A DNA stretch of 23,284 nt from Rhodospirillaceae bacterium UBA3470. Lineage in GTDB: Bacteria > Pseudomonadota > Alphaproteobacteria > Rhodospirillales > Casp-alpha2. Positions 8,613 through 16,563 of this stretch are shown one piece after another (within the stretch, counting starts at the first letter, position 1; every line of letters starts with the position of its first letter). The position numbers were made by a program, and so were the translations under genes. Location: contig DFRF01000211.1 in NCBI GenBank assembly GCA_002378125.1, positions 1-23,284 of the forward strand. Reading direction: 5' to 3'. The notes beneath the pieces are model-generated. The model was not told where the DNA came from and searched no databases. It saw nothing but the letters and a program-made list of their open reading frames with translations.

Positions 8613-11516
8613 ATGCAAAATATCCGCGTCCGCGGTGCGCGCGAGCACAACCTGAAGAACATCGACGTGGAAATTCCCCGCGACAGTCTGTCAGTCATCA
8701 CGGGCCTATCGGGTTCGGGAAAATCGTCACTCGCGTTCGATACGATTTATGCCGAAGGCCAGCGTCGCTACGTGGAAAGCCTATCCGCCTATGCCCGGCA
8801 GTTCCTGGAGTTGATGCAGAAGCCCGACGTGGACGCCATCGAAGGCCTGAGCCCCGCTATCTCCATCGAACAGAAGACCACGTCCAGGAATCCCCGCTCC
8901 ACCGTCGGCACGGTGACGGAAATCTACGACTACATGCGTCTCCTATTCGCACGAACAGGCGTCCCCTACTCACCCACTACGGGCCTGCCCATCGAGGCCC
9001 AGACCATCAGCCAAATGGTTGACCGCGTCATGGCCATGGACGAGGACACGCGGCTATTCCTACTGGCACCCATCGCGCGCGGCAAGAAAGGTGAGTTCAA
9101 GAAGGAAATCCAAGACCTTGCAAAGCGCGGCTTCCAGCGCCTGCGTATCGACGGCGAGATGTTCGACATCGAAGAGGCCCCGGCGCTGGATAAAAAGTAC
9201 AAGCACGACATCGAAGTTGTGGTCGACCGCATCGTGGTCCGCGAAGGCATCAAGACGCGCCTGGCCGACAGCTTCGAGACCGCCCTGACACTTGCCGACG
9301 GCCTGGCCTATGTGGACGACGCGGATGCACCACCGCCGCCCAAACAGACGAAGAACGGCGGTATCAAGGACCACGTGCCGGAGGGCCGCACCGTCTTCTC
9401 GGCGAAGTTTGCCTGTCCCGTATCGGGGTTCACCATCGATGAGGTCGAACCGCGCCTGTTCTCCTTCAACAATCCCTTTGGGGCCTGCCCAGCTTGTGAC
9501 GGTCTGGGCACGGAGATGTACTTCGACCCAGACCTCGTGGTTCCAGACGAGGCCCTGTCGCTGAACCAAGGCGCGCTCTCGCCCTGGGCCAATTCGTCGT
9601 CCAAGTATTACGGCCAGACCCTGGAGGGCCTCGCCAACCACTACGATTTCGTGTTGACCACGCCCTGGCACAAGCTGCCTAAGAAGATCCGCGAAATCGT
9701 CCTGTTCGGTTCGGGCCGAGAGGACGTGAAGATGTCCTATCATGACGGCAACCGCAGCTATGAAATCACCAAGCCCTTCGAGGGCGTGATCCCCAATATG
9801 GAGCGGCGTTGGCGGGAGACCGATTCATCGTGGGTCCGCGACGAACTGTCGCGCTACCAGACGGTCACCACGTGCTCCATCTGTGACGGTGCCCGCCTCA
9901 AGCCAGAAGCCCTGGCCGTGAAACTCGGCGGCCTGCATATTTCCCAGGTCGCGGACATGTCTATCGACCAGGCGCATGCCTGGTTCGGGATCCTGGACAA
10001 GACCATGAACACTCAACAGAAGGAGATTGCCCGGCCTATCCTTCGCGAGATTAATGAACGATTGAACTTTTTGAAGAATGTCGGCCTCGATTACCTGACG
10101 CTCAGTCGGCCGTCTGGCACCTTATCCGGTGGCGAAAGCCAGCGCATCCGCCTGGCCTCGCAGATTGGTTCGGGGCTGACAGGTGTCCTCTATGTCCTGG
10201 ACGAACCTTCCATCGGCCTCCATCAACGCGACAACGCTCGGCTTTTGGAAACACTGATCCGGCTCCGGGACTTGGGCAATACGGTGGTCGTCGTCGAACA
10301 CGATGAAGACGCCATCCGGACGGCCGATCATGTGGTCGACATAGGCCCGGGCGCCGGCATTCACGGCGGCCATCTGGTCGCGTCGGGGACACCCAAGGAG
10401 ATTATGCAGGCCACCCAAAGCCTCACCGGGCAGTACCTGAAAGGTACGCGGATGATCGACGTGCCGACCCAACGCCGGCCCCAGAAGAAAGGCCACACCA
10501 TCACCGTCAAAGGCGCGCGCACCCACAATTTGGTTAGCGTGGACGTGCCGTTCCCACTAGGCAACCTGATCTGTGTCACCGGCGTTTCCGGTGGCGGCAA
10601 GTCGAGCCTCATCATCGAGACCCTCTACAAAGCCTTAGCCCGACGTCTGCATGGCTCGCGGCTCTTACCAGGCGACCACGACGGCCTAGACGGTCTGGAA
10701 CGCATCGATAAGGTCGTCGACATTGATCAATCGCCCATCGGCCGCACGCCGCGCTCTAACCCTGCCACCTACACGGGCGCCTTCACGCCGATCCGCGACT
10801 GGTTCGCCGGTCTCCCGGAAGCCAAAGCGCGTGGTTACAAGCCCGGCCGCTTCTCCTTCAACGTCAAGGGCGGCCGCTGTGAGGCCTGCCAAGGGGACGG
10901 CGTCATCAAGATCGAGATGCACTTCCTTCCCGACGTCTACGTCCAGTGCGATACCTGTAAGGGCCAACGCTACAACCGGGAAACCCTTGAGATCGATTTC
11001 CGCGGCAAATCTATCGCCGATATCCTGGACATGACGGTTGAGGAAGGCGCTGAATTCTTCAAGGCTGTACCGTCCATCCGCGACAAGCTGGTCACGCTGG
11101 AACGCGTCGGCCTCGGCTATATCCACCTGGGCCAGCAGGCGACGACGCTATCCGGTGGAGAAGCGCAGCGCGTCAAGCTGGCCAAGGAACTAAGCCGCCG
11201 GGCCACGGGGAAGACCCTCTATATCCTGGATGAGCCGACAACAGGCCTACATTTCGAGGATGTGAAGAAACTCCTGGAGGTGCTCCACGCCCTGGTCGGA
11301 ACCGGAAACACGGTTATCGTCATTGAGCACAATCTGGAGGTCATCAAGACCGCTGATTGGATCGTCGATCTCGGCCCCGGGGGCGGTGATAAGGGTGGAC
11401 GCGTCGTCGCTGAAGGCACGCCCGAAGCCGTCGCCCGCGTGCCGGACAGCTATACGGGCCAATACCTAGCACCCTACCTGGGTATCAAGACTGAGAAACA
11501 GAAGAAGCGCGCATAG
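8613..11516 (+). CDS. uvrA: Excinuclease ABC subunit A
   Basis: UvrA is the damage-recognising ATPase of nucleotide excision repair; it loads UvrB onto lesions. The 967-residue product has the two ABC modules expected: Walker A GLSGSGKS at 31-38, signature LSGGE at 504-508 with Walker B LYVLDEP; second Walker A GVSGGGKS at 657-664, a second LSGGEAQR and [11 protein letters not shown]. The second zinc module is intact (C756, C759, C779, C782). The first reads CPVSG...CPAC: C268, C292 and C295 are present but Ser271 stands where many UvrAs have Cys. The frame is open upstream to 8406, but [17 protein letters not shown] at 8613 is the family start; its ribosome site is weak. I found no complete alphaproteobacterial LexA box (GTTC-N7-GTTC) in the 172-base upstream spacer. 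Confidence 0.98.
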   Translation: MQNIRVRGAREHNLKNIDVEIPRDSLSVITGLSGSGKSSLAFDTIYAEGQRRYVESLSAYARQFLELMQKPDVDAIEGLSPAISIEQKTTSRNPRSTVGTVTEIYDYMRLLFARTGVPYSPTTGLPIEAQTISQMVDRVMAMDEDTRLFLLAPIARGKKGEFKKEIQDLAKRGFQRLRIDGEMFDIEEAPALDKKYKHDIEVVVDRIVVREGIKTRLADSFETALTLADGLAYVDDADAPPPPKQTKNGGIKDHVPEGRTVFSAKFACPVSGFTIDEVEPRLFSFNNPFGACPACDGLGTEMYFDPDLVVPDEALSLNQGALSPWANSSSKYYGQTLEGLANHYDFVLTTPWHKLPKKIREIVLFGSGREDVKMSYHDGNRSYEITKPFEGVIPNMERRWRETDSSWVRDELSRYQTVTTCSICDGARLKPEALAVKLGGLHISQVADMSIDQAHAWFGILDKTMNTQQKEIARPILREINERLNFLKNVGLDYLTLSRPSGTLSGGESQRIRLASQIGSGLTGVLYVLDEPSIGLHQRDNARLLETLIRLRDLGNTVVVVEHDEDAIRTADHVVDIGPGAGIHGGHLVASGTPKEIMQATQSLTGQYLKGTRMIDVPTQRRPQKKGHTITVKGARTHNLVSVDVPFPLGNLICVTGVSGGGKSSLIIETLYKALARRLHGSRLLPGDHDGLDGLERIDKVVDIDQSPIGRTPRSNPATYTGAFTPIRDWFAGLPEAKARGYKPGRFSFNVKGGRCEACQGDGVIKIEMHFLPDVYVQCDTCKGQRYNRETLEIDFRGKSIADILDMTVEEGAEFFKAVPSIRDKLVTLERVGLGYIHLGQQATTLSGGEAQRVKLAKELSRRATGKTLYILDEPTTGLHFEDVKKLLEVLHALVGTGNTVIVIEHNLEVIKTADWIVDLGPGGGDKGGRVVAEGTPEAVARVPDSYTGQYLAPYLGIKTEKQKKRA

Positions 11517-11566
11517 CGGGGCAAGGCATACAGTCAGATTGCTCGTAATACAGTCTTTCTGTCCTT

Positions 11567-11990
11567 ATGGTCGTCACCGGCTGCGGGAAGTCCAGCCTCA
11601 ACGCCGCCTTCTCAGAACGTCTCAACATACCGTTCCTAAATTCCGATGACTTCCATCCGGCAGGAAACATTTAAAAGATAACCGGGGCAGCCCCGCTTGA
11701 GGAGGACGACCTTTGGCCTTAGCTTGAGATATTGGGCAAGGCCCTGAAGGCGTAATCGGGCCGCGTCATGCTCGGCTCACTCGCGCAGTGCAGGGTCTAT
11801 CGGAACTGCCTAACCGCCGGTTCCAAGGAGCCCATTCTGTCCGTCCATCTCAGTGTTACGCGCGCGCTCATTGCCAGGCGGTCACCGTAGCGATGCACGC
11901 GCCCTCAGCCAGTGGCACCAGGCAGGATTGCCGCCCTCTGTCGGCGCTCTTCGCTGTGGTTGCTGACCAACACCTTGCGTTCTTCATCAA
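11567..11990 (+). pseudogene. gntK: Decayed gluconokinase gene
   Basis: The spacer after uvrA still reads as a gluconokinase (ATP + gluconate to 6-phosphogluconate). From ATG 11567: VVTGCGKSS (a P-loop that has lost two or three residues of GVSGSGKS), SERLNIPFLNSDDFHPAGNI (the DDFHP-x-x-NI motif), then TAA at 11672; LEEDDLWP, TAG at 11720 where the family has Trp, LEILGKALKA, TAA at 11753; then VMLGSLAQCRVYRNCL and ILSVHLSVTRALIARR, which match the family's SALKRxYRDxL and FVHLxGxxxLIxxR blocks. After a shift of frame near 11880, GHRSDARALSQW and later VVADQHLAFFI match the GHFMP-ALLxSQ and VDxxQPLxxIV end regions. At least three stops and two frameshifts make it non-functional. The original start may be further upstream. 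Confidence 0.88.
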
Positions 11991-12001
11991 AATTCATTTG
12001 A

Positions 12002-12020
12002 TATGTAATAACATTACATA
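12002..12020. promoter_or_regulatory. Perfect palindrome, possible Zur-type operator
   Basis: TATGTAAT-AAC-ATTACATA is a perfect 8-bp inverted repeat with a 3-bp spacer in an AT-rich patch, 66 bases before the ATG at 12087. The core ATGTAATAACATTACAT resembles zinc-uptake-regulator boxes of alphaproteobacteria as I remember them. It could equally be an operator of another dimeric regulator such as a GntR-family protein. Confidence 0.4.
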
Positions 12021-12086
12021 ATAAGCTATCACGCAGTTGTGGTGCGCCACCATTCATATGGCTGTAACAGCGAGGCATCTAAATTC

Positions 12087-12413
12087 ATGATAGGAACGAA
12101 CGCACTTTTGCACGGCAAGGAGCCCGGAACCACGCCGGATCAATCAAAATCCATCGCCGACCCCCACGGCCTACTTTCATCATTTATCCAGTGTCCACCC
12201 AGTCGTCAGATGACACCAAACGACGTCTTCATTATTTGGTTGCTCAGTCACAGGGACCACACCACTGCCGAGGCCGCGCAGACTATTCTCGACGTCCATG
12301 GCGCAACCATGTTGCAATCCGGTTCCGATTGGCTGAAGGCCTTGCGTGAGCTGTTCCTGGATATCGTTTCTCTTTGCGAGCGGTCCGGATTAAGGCACGC
12401 CGCGGGTGATTGA
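12087..12413 (+). CDS. Hypothetical protein (108 aa)
   Basis: No family recognised. The product starts MIGTNALLHGKEPG, has a low-complexity polar first half and a more protein-like C-terminal half: MTPNDVFIIWLLSHRDHTT then helices QTILDVHGATML and DWLKALRELFLDIVSLCERSG. There is no signal peptide or clear membrane span. The frame is also open from GTG 12039; ATG 12087 has a GAGG about 13 bases upstream, so the ribosome site is poor either way, and ATG 12210 is a possible shorter start. A palindromic operator candidate lies just upstream and a bidirectional hairpin follows the stop, which supports it as a unit of its own. Confidence 0.5.
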   Translation: MIGTNALLHGKEPGTTPDQSKSIADPHGLLSSFIQCPPSRQMTPNDVFIIWLLSHRDHTTAEAAQTILDVHGATMLQSGSDWLKALRELFLDIVSLCERSGLRHAAGD

Positions 12414-12447
12414 GGGCAGACACAATCGGAACGCCGTCGGCCTGATC

Positions 12448-12470
12448 AGACGGACGCCGACCGTCCGTCT
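12448..12470. terminator. Bidirectional hairpin between convergent genes
   Basis: A perfect 9-bp stem AGACGGACG/CGTCCGTCT with a 5-base loop sits between the stop of the 108-residue plus-strand gene and the stop of the decarboxylase gene on the minus strand, whose last base it touches. The T-tract is short on both sides, so it may be a weak or factor-assisted terminator. Confidence 0.55.
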
Positions 12471-13843
12471 TATTCCCCATAACGCCGCGACACCGTCGCC
12501 ACAATCGCCGCCAGGGCGCGCTCAATATCGGCGTCGGTGGTTGCCCAAGAACTGACGCTGATCCGCATGGCGTCGCGGCCATGCCAGTGGGTCCCGCTAC
12601 ACCAGATTTCGCCACCGGCCTGGATATCAGAGATCACGGCGTTGGTCTTGGCGTCGTCGCCAAAGGCGACGACCACCTGGTTTAGGACCACATCGTTCAA
12701 CACGTCGTGCCCAGCTATACGCAGACCATCGGCAAGGTGCCGGGCTTGGCGGCAGTTCCGTTCAATCATTGCCACTAGGCCGTTTCGGCCCAGCGATTTC
12801 AGGGCCGCCCAGACCTCCACGGATCGGGCGCGGCGCGAACTGTCCGGGGTGAAATTGAGAGCGTCCCGCTGGTCACTCTTGATCAGATAGGCACCTGTGA
12901 TTGTCATGGCCCGGGCAAGGGCATCCGCATCCCTCACCAGCGCGACACCACAATCATAAGGGACATTTAGCCACTTGTGGGCATCCGTGCCCCAGGAATC
13001 GGCATTTGGATAACCAGCGACTAGATCGGCCAACGCCGGCGATGCCAGAGCCCATAGTCCGAAGGCACCGTCCACATGGACCCAGGCGCCAGCGGCATGA
13101 GCCCAGGGAATGATCTCTTCCGCCGGATCAAAGGCGCCCGAGTTCACATTTCCAGCCTGCAGGCAGACAATAGTCGGCCCGTCTAAATGCGGCAAGGCGT
13201 CAGCCCGCATACGGCCCTCGGCGTCGGCAGGCACGGTGACTACCCGCTCGCGCCCAAGTCCCAGCATGGACAAAACCTTGTAAAGCGTCGAATGAGCTTC
13301 CGCGCCGACGACCACGTTGATCGCCGGCGCGCCAAACAAACCATCACGGTCCACATCCCACCCCACATCCGCCAAGACCGTGTTCCGGGCCGCCGCCAGG
13401 CAGGTGAAATTAGCCATGGTCGCACCGGTACACAGGGCCCCTTCAGCACCCCCGGGCAGGCGCAAAACGTCTTTCAGCCATCGCAGTGCCGCCGCCTCGA
13501 TGCAGGCGATGGCCGGCGATGAAACGTAACTGAAGCAGTTCTGATCCCAGGCCCCAGCCAGCACGTTCGCCGCCAGGGTCACCGGCAAAGCGCCACCGGT
13601 GACGAACCCAAAATACCGCCCGCCGGCGCTCGCCACCGTCGCCGGAGACGCTGCCTCATCCAGAAACGTCAAAATCGACGCAGCATCCGTGGGCCCATTG
13701 GGCAAGGGCTGATCCAGCGCCTTCGCCAAGCGCGCCACCGCATCGGGATCTGCGCCGACGGCTCGTTCGTCCAATGCCGCCAAGTACGCCGCGGCCCGAT
13801 CGGCGGCGTCACGCAGCAGCAAGTTTCGTTCATGACTGCTCAT
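12470..13843 (-). CDS. PLP-dependent decarboxylase, group II (aromatic amino acid/glutamate type)
   Basis: The 457-residue protein has the layout of the group II pyridoxal-phosphate decarboxylases, which remove the alpha-carboxyl of an amino acid to give an amine: an N-terminal swap region, YFGFVTGGALP at about 77-87, EGALCTGATMANFTCLAAAR at about 134-153 (cofactor phosphate binding), HVDGAFG at 256-262 (Asp258 pairs with the pyridine nitrogen) and DAHKWLNVPYDCG at 287-299, Lys290 being the Schiff-base lysine. The substrate cannot be fixed from sequence; some relatives are annotated as aspartate aminotransferase-family proteins. The start ATG 13843 lacks a clear ribosome site. It stands alone, with a hairpin directly after the stop. 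Confidence 0.9.
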   Translation of the reverse strand: MSSHERNLLLRDAADRAAAYLAALDERAVGADPDAVARLAKALDQPLPNGPTDAASILTFLDEAASPATVASAGGRYFGFVTGGALPVTLAANVLAGAWDQNCFSYVSSPAIACIEAAALRWLKDVLRLPGGAEGALCTGATMANFTCLAAARNTVLADVGWDVDRDGLFGAPAINVVVGAEAHSTLYKVLSMLGLGRERVVTVPADAEGRMRADALPHLDGPTIVCLQAGNVNSGAFDPAEEIIPWAHAAGAWVHVDGAFGLWALASPALADLVAGYPNADSWGTDAHKWLNVPYDCGVALVRDADALARAMTITGAYLIKSDQRDALNFTPDSSRRARSVEVWAALKSLGRNGLVAMIERNCRQARHLADGLRIAGHDVLNDVVLNQVVVAFGDDAKTNAVISDIQAGGEIWCSGTHWHGRDAMRISVSSWATTDADIERALAAIVATVSRRYGE

Positions 13844-13891
13844 GGCACGACACTAGCCATCGTTGGGACAGGGAGGCAATAGCCTGGAGAA

Positions 13892-13913
13892 ACAAGAGAC
13901 ACACAAGAGACAC
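13892..13913. repeat. Short tandem repeat, 2 x 11 bp
   Basis: ACAAGAGACAC occurs twice without a break in the spacer between the decarboxylase gene and the DUF6505 gene. Small and possibly only a slippage product, but it lies just upstream of a promoter candidate. Confidence 0.6.
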
Positions 13914-13925
13914 ATAGGTCGAACT

Positions 13926-13953
13926 TTGCACCCATTTTCGTCATTTTTATATA
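13926..13953 (+). promoter_or_regulatory. Candidate promoter for the DUF6505 gene
   Basis: TTGCAC and TATATA are separated by 16 bases in an AT-rich patch about 115 bases before the ATG at 14069. It would give a leader of roughly 110 bases. The match is fair but not decisive. Confidence 0.35.
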
Positions 13954-14068
13954 GACTGAGACCCGTGATTGACTTAACGACCGGCGTCAAAGGTCGGTCT
14001 CATAGTAATAGCCGGCAGTATGGTGGAAGACCTTAACGCTACACCCCTCACGAACACTCGGAGATATT

Positions 14069-14608
14069 ATGAAACTTGCCCGGACTATCCGCCTCGACGT
14101 CTCCGACACCAACGTGTTTACAGCGGCCGCGAAACCCGGCGAATGGGCTGTTACAGGGACTTTTGCCTTCGCCGATTCAGATCCCATCGCATGGAACAAC
14201 AAGGACAAGATTGCGTTTCGCGACGGCTGGATGGGGACCGAGAGTTTCGGCCGTTCAACGTTTGTTCAGGTGACCACTATTGCACAAGAACATTATGAAG
14301 AAACAGTGCGTTGCCTAGCCGGGCATATCTTTGAATCCTACGGCGCGCCCGGCATGATCGATGCCCTTGAGGCAGCCCGTACTGAGGTCGACGATATGGC
14401 GAAGATTTGCGAGCACCCAGTCGGCACCCTTTTGGCCATTGAGCGAACCGCGGACGACCAAGCTATCACCGAACGCACCCGCGTCATAACGCCGCCCAGC
14501 GAAGAATTTCACACTCGTATATGGGCTATCGACGATGATGACGGTGACGGTGACGGTGACGGTGATGATGATAACGACAACCCCATCGCAGCGCAGCGCA
14601 TCCGGTGA
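14069..14608 (+). CDS. DUF6505 family protein with an Asp/Gly repeat tail
   Basis: The first 150 residues, starting MKLARTIRLDVSDTNVF and including PGEWAVTGTFAF, TFVQVTTI and EHPVGTLLAIERT, match a family of uncharacterised alphaproteobacterial proteins known to me as DUF6505. It is soluble with no signal peptide; function unknown. After the conserved part (about residue 153) comes a tail of alternating Asp and Gly with Asn, encoded by a GACGGT tandem tract, which the family does not normally carry as far as I recall. An excellent ribosome site GGAG lies 5 bases before the ATG. It is convergent with the alpha/beta hydrolase gene. Confidence 0.82.
   Translation: MKLARTIRLDVSDTNVFTAAAKPGEWAVTGTFAFADSDPIAWNNKDKIAFRDGWMGTESFGRSTFVQVTTIAQEHYEETVRCLAGHIFESYGAPGMIDALEAARTEVDDMAKICEHPVGTLLAIERTADDQAITERTRVITPPSEEFHTRIWAIDDDDGDGDGDGDDDNDNPIAAQRIR
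14531..14578 (+). repeat. GACGGT hexamer tract inside the DUF6505 gene
   Basis: Four perfect copies of GACGGT (14540-14563), flanked by GAT/GAC codons, encode the Asp-Gly tail. Unit length is two codons, so copy-number changes by slippage would keep the frame and only change tail length. Confidence 0.9.
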
Positions 14609-14690
14609 TCGCGCCCATCTGGCAGGGCCACTTTGATCATCGCCTGGAAACCAAATGGGGCCGTTGAAATCTCCATAATTCGCGGCGTCG

Positions 14691-15545
14691 TCAGCCCAGA
14701 TGTCTTTGGAAGAACGGAACTAGGTTAGCCATGGCGGGCGCCAGTTCTCGGGTCTCGTAATCGACTCGGATCAGGTCGATATCCCCGCCAGCAGAACGGT
14801 AGAGTTCGCAAAAGCGTTCCGGTTCTTTTAGAGGCTGATCGGATTCCGGATCGTGATAGTCGTGAACGATATCTGGGGTGCCCTGGAGCCACAAGGCGGG
14901 CGGCGTTGTTACGGTTTCGCCGCGGACAAGAGCCATCATCGGGTTGCCCTCGGCCATAGCATCTTCATCGGGCCAATAAATATCGTGAAATTCAGGCAAT
15001 CGACCGACCCATCCGGCGCTCTCCGGAGTTTCGAGGGATCGGTGAGCGTGCCGATATCGGGATAGGGGGTTAATCACCGGCCAGACCAAGGCGGCACAAC
15101 AAACCTGGGCATCAATGCCGCCGGCGTCTTTTAAGGCCAGGGCACTGTAGCGATCATCGTTCGGGCGCATGGCGATCAGAGCCGCCAAGTGACCGCCACT
15201 AGATTGCCCGCTCAACCCCACCCGTTCCGAATCCAAGTTGTAACGTTCTGCATTCATTTTCAGCCATCGGATGGCATAGTGAATATCTTGCAGTGACGTA
15301 GGATATCTGCCTGGTCCGTGCCGGAAATCAAGCGCCGCAGCCGCAAAACCGGCGCTGGCCAGAACTTCGTCGCGGACATGACATCCCGCCATGCTGCCCT
15401 CATTCCAGGCCCCGCCGTGCAAGTCCACAATCAGCGGAAATGGCCCAGCACCGGCCGGTCGATAGAGACGCAGCATCATGGACCGATCACCGTGCTGGAG
15501 GTATTCAATGTCCTCGTAGTTGAATTCTTGCGTCCCATTCGACAT
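14691..15545 (-). CDS. Alpha/beta-hydrolase fold protein, esterase/lipase-like
   Basis: The 284-residue protein shows the hormone-sensitive-lipase-like layout: DLHGGAWNEGS at 41-51 (oxyanion HGG), the nucleophile elbow GLSGQSSGGH with Ser115 in GQSSG, and Asp225 in QGTPD as the likely acid. The catalytic His normally found near the C-terminus (in a PxxxHxF-type block) is not visible: the matching stretch reads RVDYETRELAP. Either another His (for example H228 or H231) takes the role or the enzyme is not a normal esterase. Probably cytoplasmic. Good ribosome site GGAG 7 bases before the ATG. It is divergent from the NIPSNAP gene with a 93-base gap. Confidence 0.87.
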   Translation of the reverse strand: MSNGTQEFNYEDIEYLQHGDRSMMLRLYRPAGAGPFPLIVDLHGGAWNEGSMAGCHVRDEVLASAGFAAAALDFRHGPGRYPTSLQDIHYAIRWLKMNAERYNLDSERVGLSGQSSGGHLAALIAMRPNDDRYSALALKDAGGIDAQVCCAALVWPVINPLSRYRHAHRSLETPESAGWVGRLPEFHDIYWPDEDAMAEGNPMMALVRGETVTTPPALWLQGTPDIVHDYHDPESDQPLKEPERFCELYRSAGGDIDLIRVDYETRELAPAMANLVPFFQRHLG

Positions 15546-15638
15546 AGTTCATCTCCGTCACCACTTAAACTCTGGACCGAATTTTAGCGCAGATTGAGTG
15601 AATGGCATCCACATACAAACCATAGAGAGATCGCCCCC

Positions 15639-15962
15639 ATGCTATTCGACGTCCGCACCTACACCTGCAAGCCCGGCACCTTGAATGCGCACCTGAAGCT
15701 GTATGAGGAACACGGCTTGAGCCCTCAAGCTAACAACCTGGGTCAGCCCTTCGCCTACATGGTCGGTGAGACGGGCAACCCGAATCAATACGTCCACATA
15801 TGGATGTACGAGAACGCTGGCGATCGCGAGACCCGCCGCGCGGCCATGTGGGCCGACCCGGAATGGCTAGCCTACGTGAAGAAAAGCGCTGAGCTGGGCG
15901 CCCTGGAAAAGCAGGAAAACATCCTCATGAACAACGTCAGTTTCTGGAATCCGAAGGCCTGA
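15639..15962 (+). CDS. NIPSNAP family protein (107 aa)
   Basis: The product begins MLFDVRTYTCKPGTL and contains AAMWADPEWLAYVKKS, the usual features of the NIPSNAP family, a dimeric ferredoxin-like alpha/beta-barrel fold. Its length is that of one domain. Cellular role is not established in bacteria; members often sit beside catabolic or hydrolase genes, as here with the divergent alpha/beta hydrolase. The frame is open 15 codons upstream, but ATG 15639 follows AGAGAGA by about 8 bases and starts the conserved domain exactly. A hairpin with a short T-rich stretch follows the stop. Confidence 0.92.
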   Translation: MLFDVRTYTCKPGTLNAHLKLYEEHGLSPQANNLGQPFAYMVGETGNPNQYVHIWMYENAGDRETRRAAMWADPEWLAYVKKSAELGALEKQENILMNNVSFWNPKA

Positions 15963-15977
15963 GTTTAGCGGCCGGCG

Positions 15978-16029
15978 GCGGCATTCAACCGCCATCGCGG
16001 ACCCCTGCGAATGCCGCGGCGCCTTCTTT
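15978..16029 (+). terminator. Probable terminator after the NIPSNAP gene
   Basis: GCGGCATTC pairs perfectly with GAATGCCGC 22 bases later; the loop holds a smaller stem CCGC/GCGG. TTCTTT follows shortly after. Spacing from the stop (15 bases) is right for an intrinsic terminator, though the T-tract is weak. Confidence 0.45.
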
Positions 16030-16110
16030 GCTATATTTGACGATGGCATGAACTTTGTCGAGCCCGGAACCACGCGCAATACACATAGCGCATAGGACGC
16101 GCCGCCTGAT

Positions 16111-16122
16111 GGGGTATACCCC
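16111..16122. promoter_or_regulatory. GGGGTATACCCC palindrome upstream of the CDGSH gene
   Basis: A perfect 12-bp palindrome of a G4 tract, TATA and a C4 tract. It lies 15 bases upstream of the -35 box of the promoter candidate for the CDGSH gene. G/C-tract palindromes of this style are used by CsoR/RcnR/FrmR-family repressors (copper, nickel, formaldehyde, persulfide), but the exact regulator is only a guess. Confidence 0.35.
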
Positions 16123-16137
16123 CATGTTTGTTGCTTA

Positions 16138-16167
16138 CTGACACCCGAGGCAAATGTCGCCTATGAT
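16138..16167 (+). promoter_or_regulatory. Promoter for the CDGSH iron-sulfur gene
   Basis: CTGACA (5 of 6) and TATGAT (5 of 6) are separated by 18 bases. The predicted transcript starts about 40 bases before the ATG and includes the AGGA ribosome site. This is the best sigma-70-type match I see in the window. Confidence 0.55.
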
Positions 16168-16213
16168 ATTCCAATCGATCTGAGACCGCATCGACCTACT
16201 ATGAGGATTCCCA

Positions 16214-16471
16214 ATGTCCGACGATCTTAATCACTCTGAACCGCATATGGCCCAAAAAGGACCCTATGAATTGGAGGTCCAGGAGGGCCGCCCATATCTC
16301 TGGTGCGCCTGCGGGCACGCCGAAACTCAGCCTTTCTGCAATGGCACCCACCGCGCGACGTCGTTCCTGCCGCTAGTCCACCATGCGGAGAAGACAGAGA
16401 CTGTCTACTTCTGCGGCTGCAAACGGACCAAGACCCCGCCGTTCTGCGACGGCACCCACAATAGCCTCTGA
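16214..16471 (+). CDS. Double CDGSH-type iron-sulfur protein (85 aa)
   Basis: Two complete CDGSH motifs are visible, each binding a 2Fe-2S cluster through three Cys and one His: C31-A-C33...C42-N-G-T-H46 and C67-G-C69...C78-D-G-T-H82. The tandem arrangement is that of the CISD3/MiNT-like branch. Likely an electron-transfer or iron-sulfur-handling protein in the cytoplasm; no partner gene is adjacent. The ATG at 16214 has AGGA 6 bases upstream; a second Met at codon 12 is possible but the first has the better site. A near-consensus promoter (16138-16167) and a palindrome (16111-16122) lie upstream, so it is probably a single regulated gene. Confidence 0.95.
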   Translation: MSDDLNHSEPHMAQKGPYELEVQEGRPYLWCACGHAETQPFCNGTHRATSFLPLVHHAEKTETVYFCGCKRTKTPPFCDGTHNSL

Positions 16472-16563
16472 CGCGCCGCCCATAGCCGTTAACGATTCCG
16501 CGGATCGCACGATCGCCCGGTCCCGGTGCACGCAGATGGTTCTCTGGCCAAATTCCTGACGGT

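Noticed and set aside
9060..9743. Long minus-strand frame of 227 codons inside uvrA
   Set aside because: It is antisense to a fully conserved part of uvrA and has no domain I recognise; long shadows are common in GC-rich genes.
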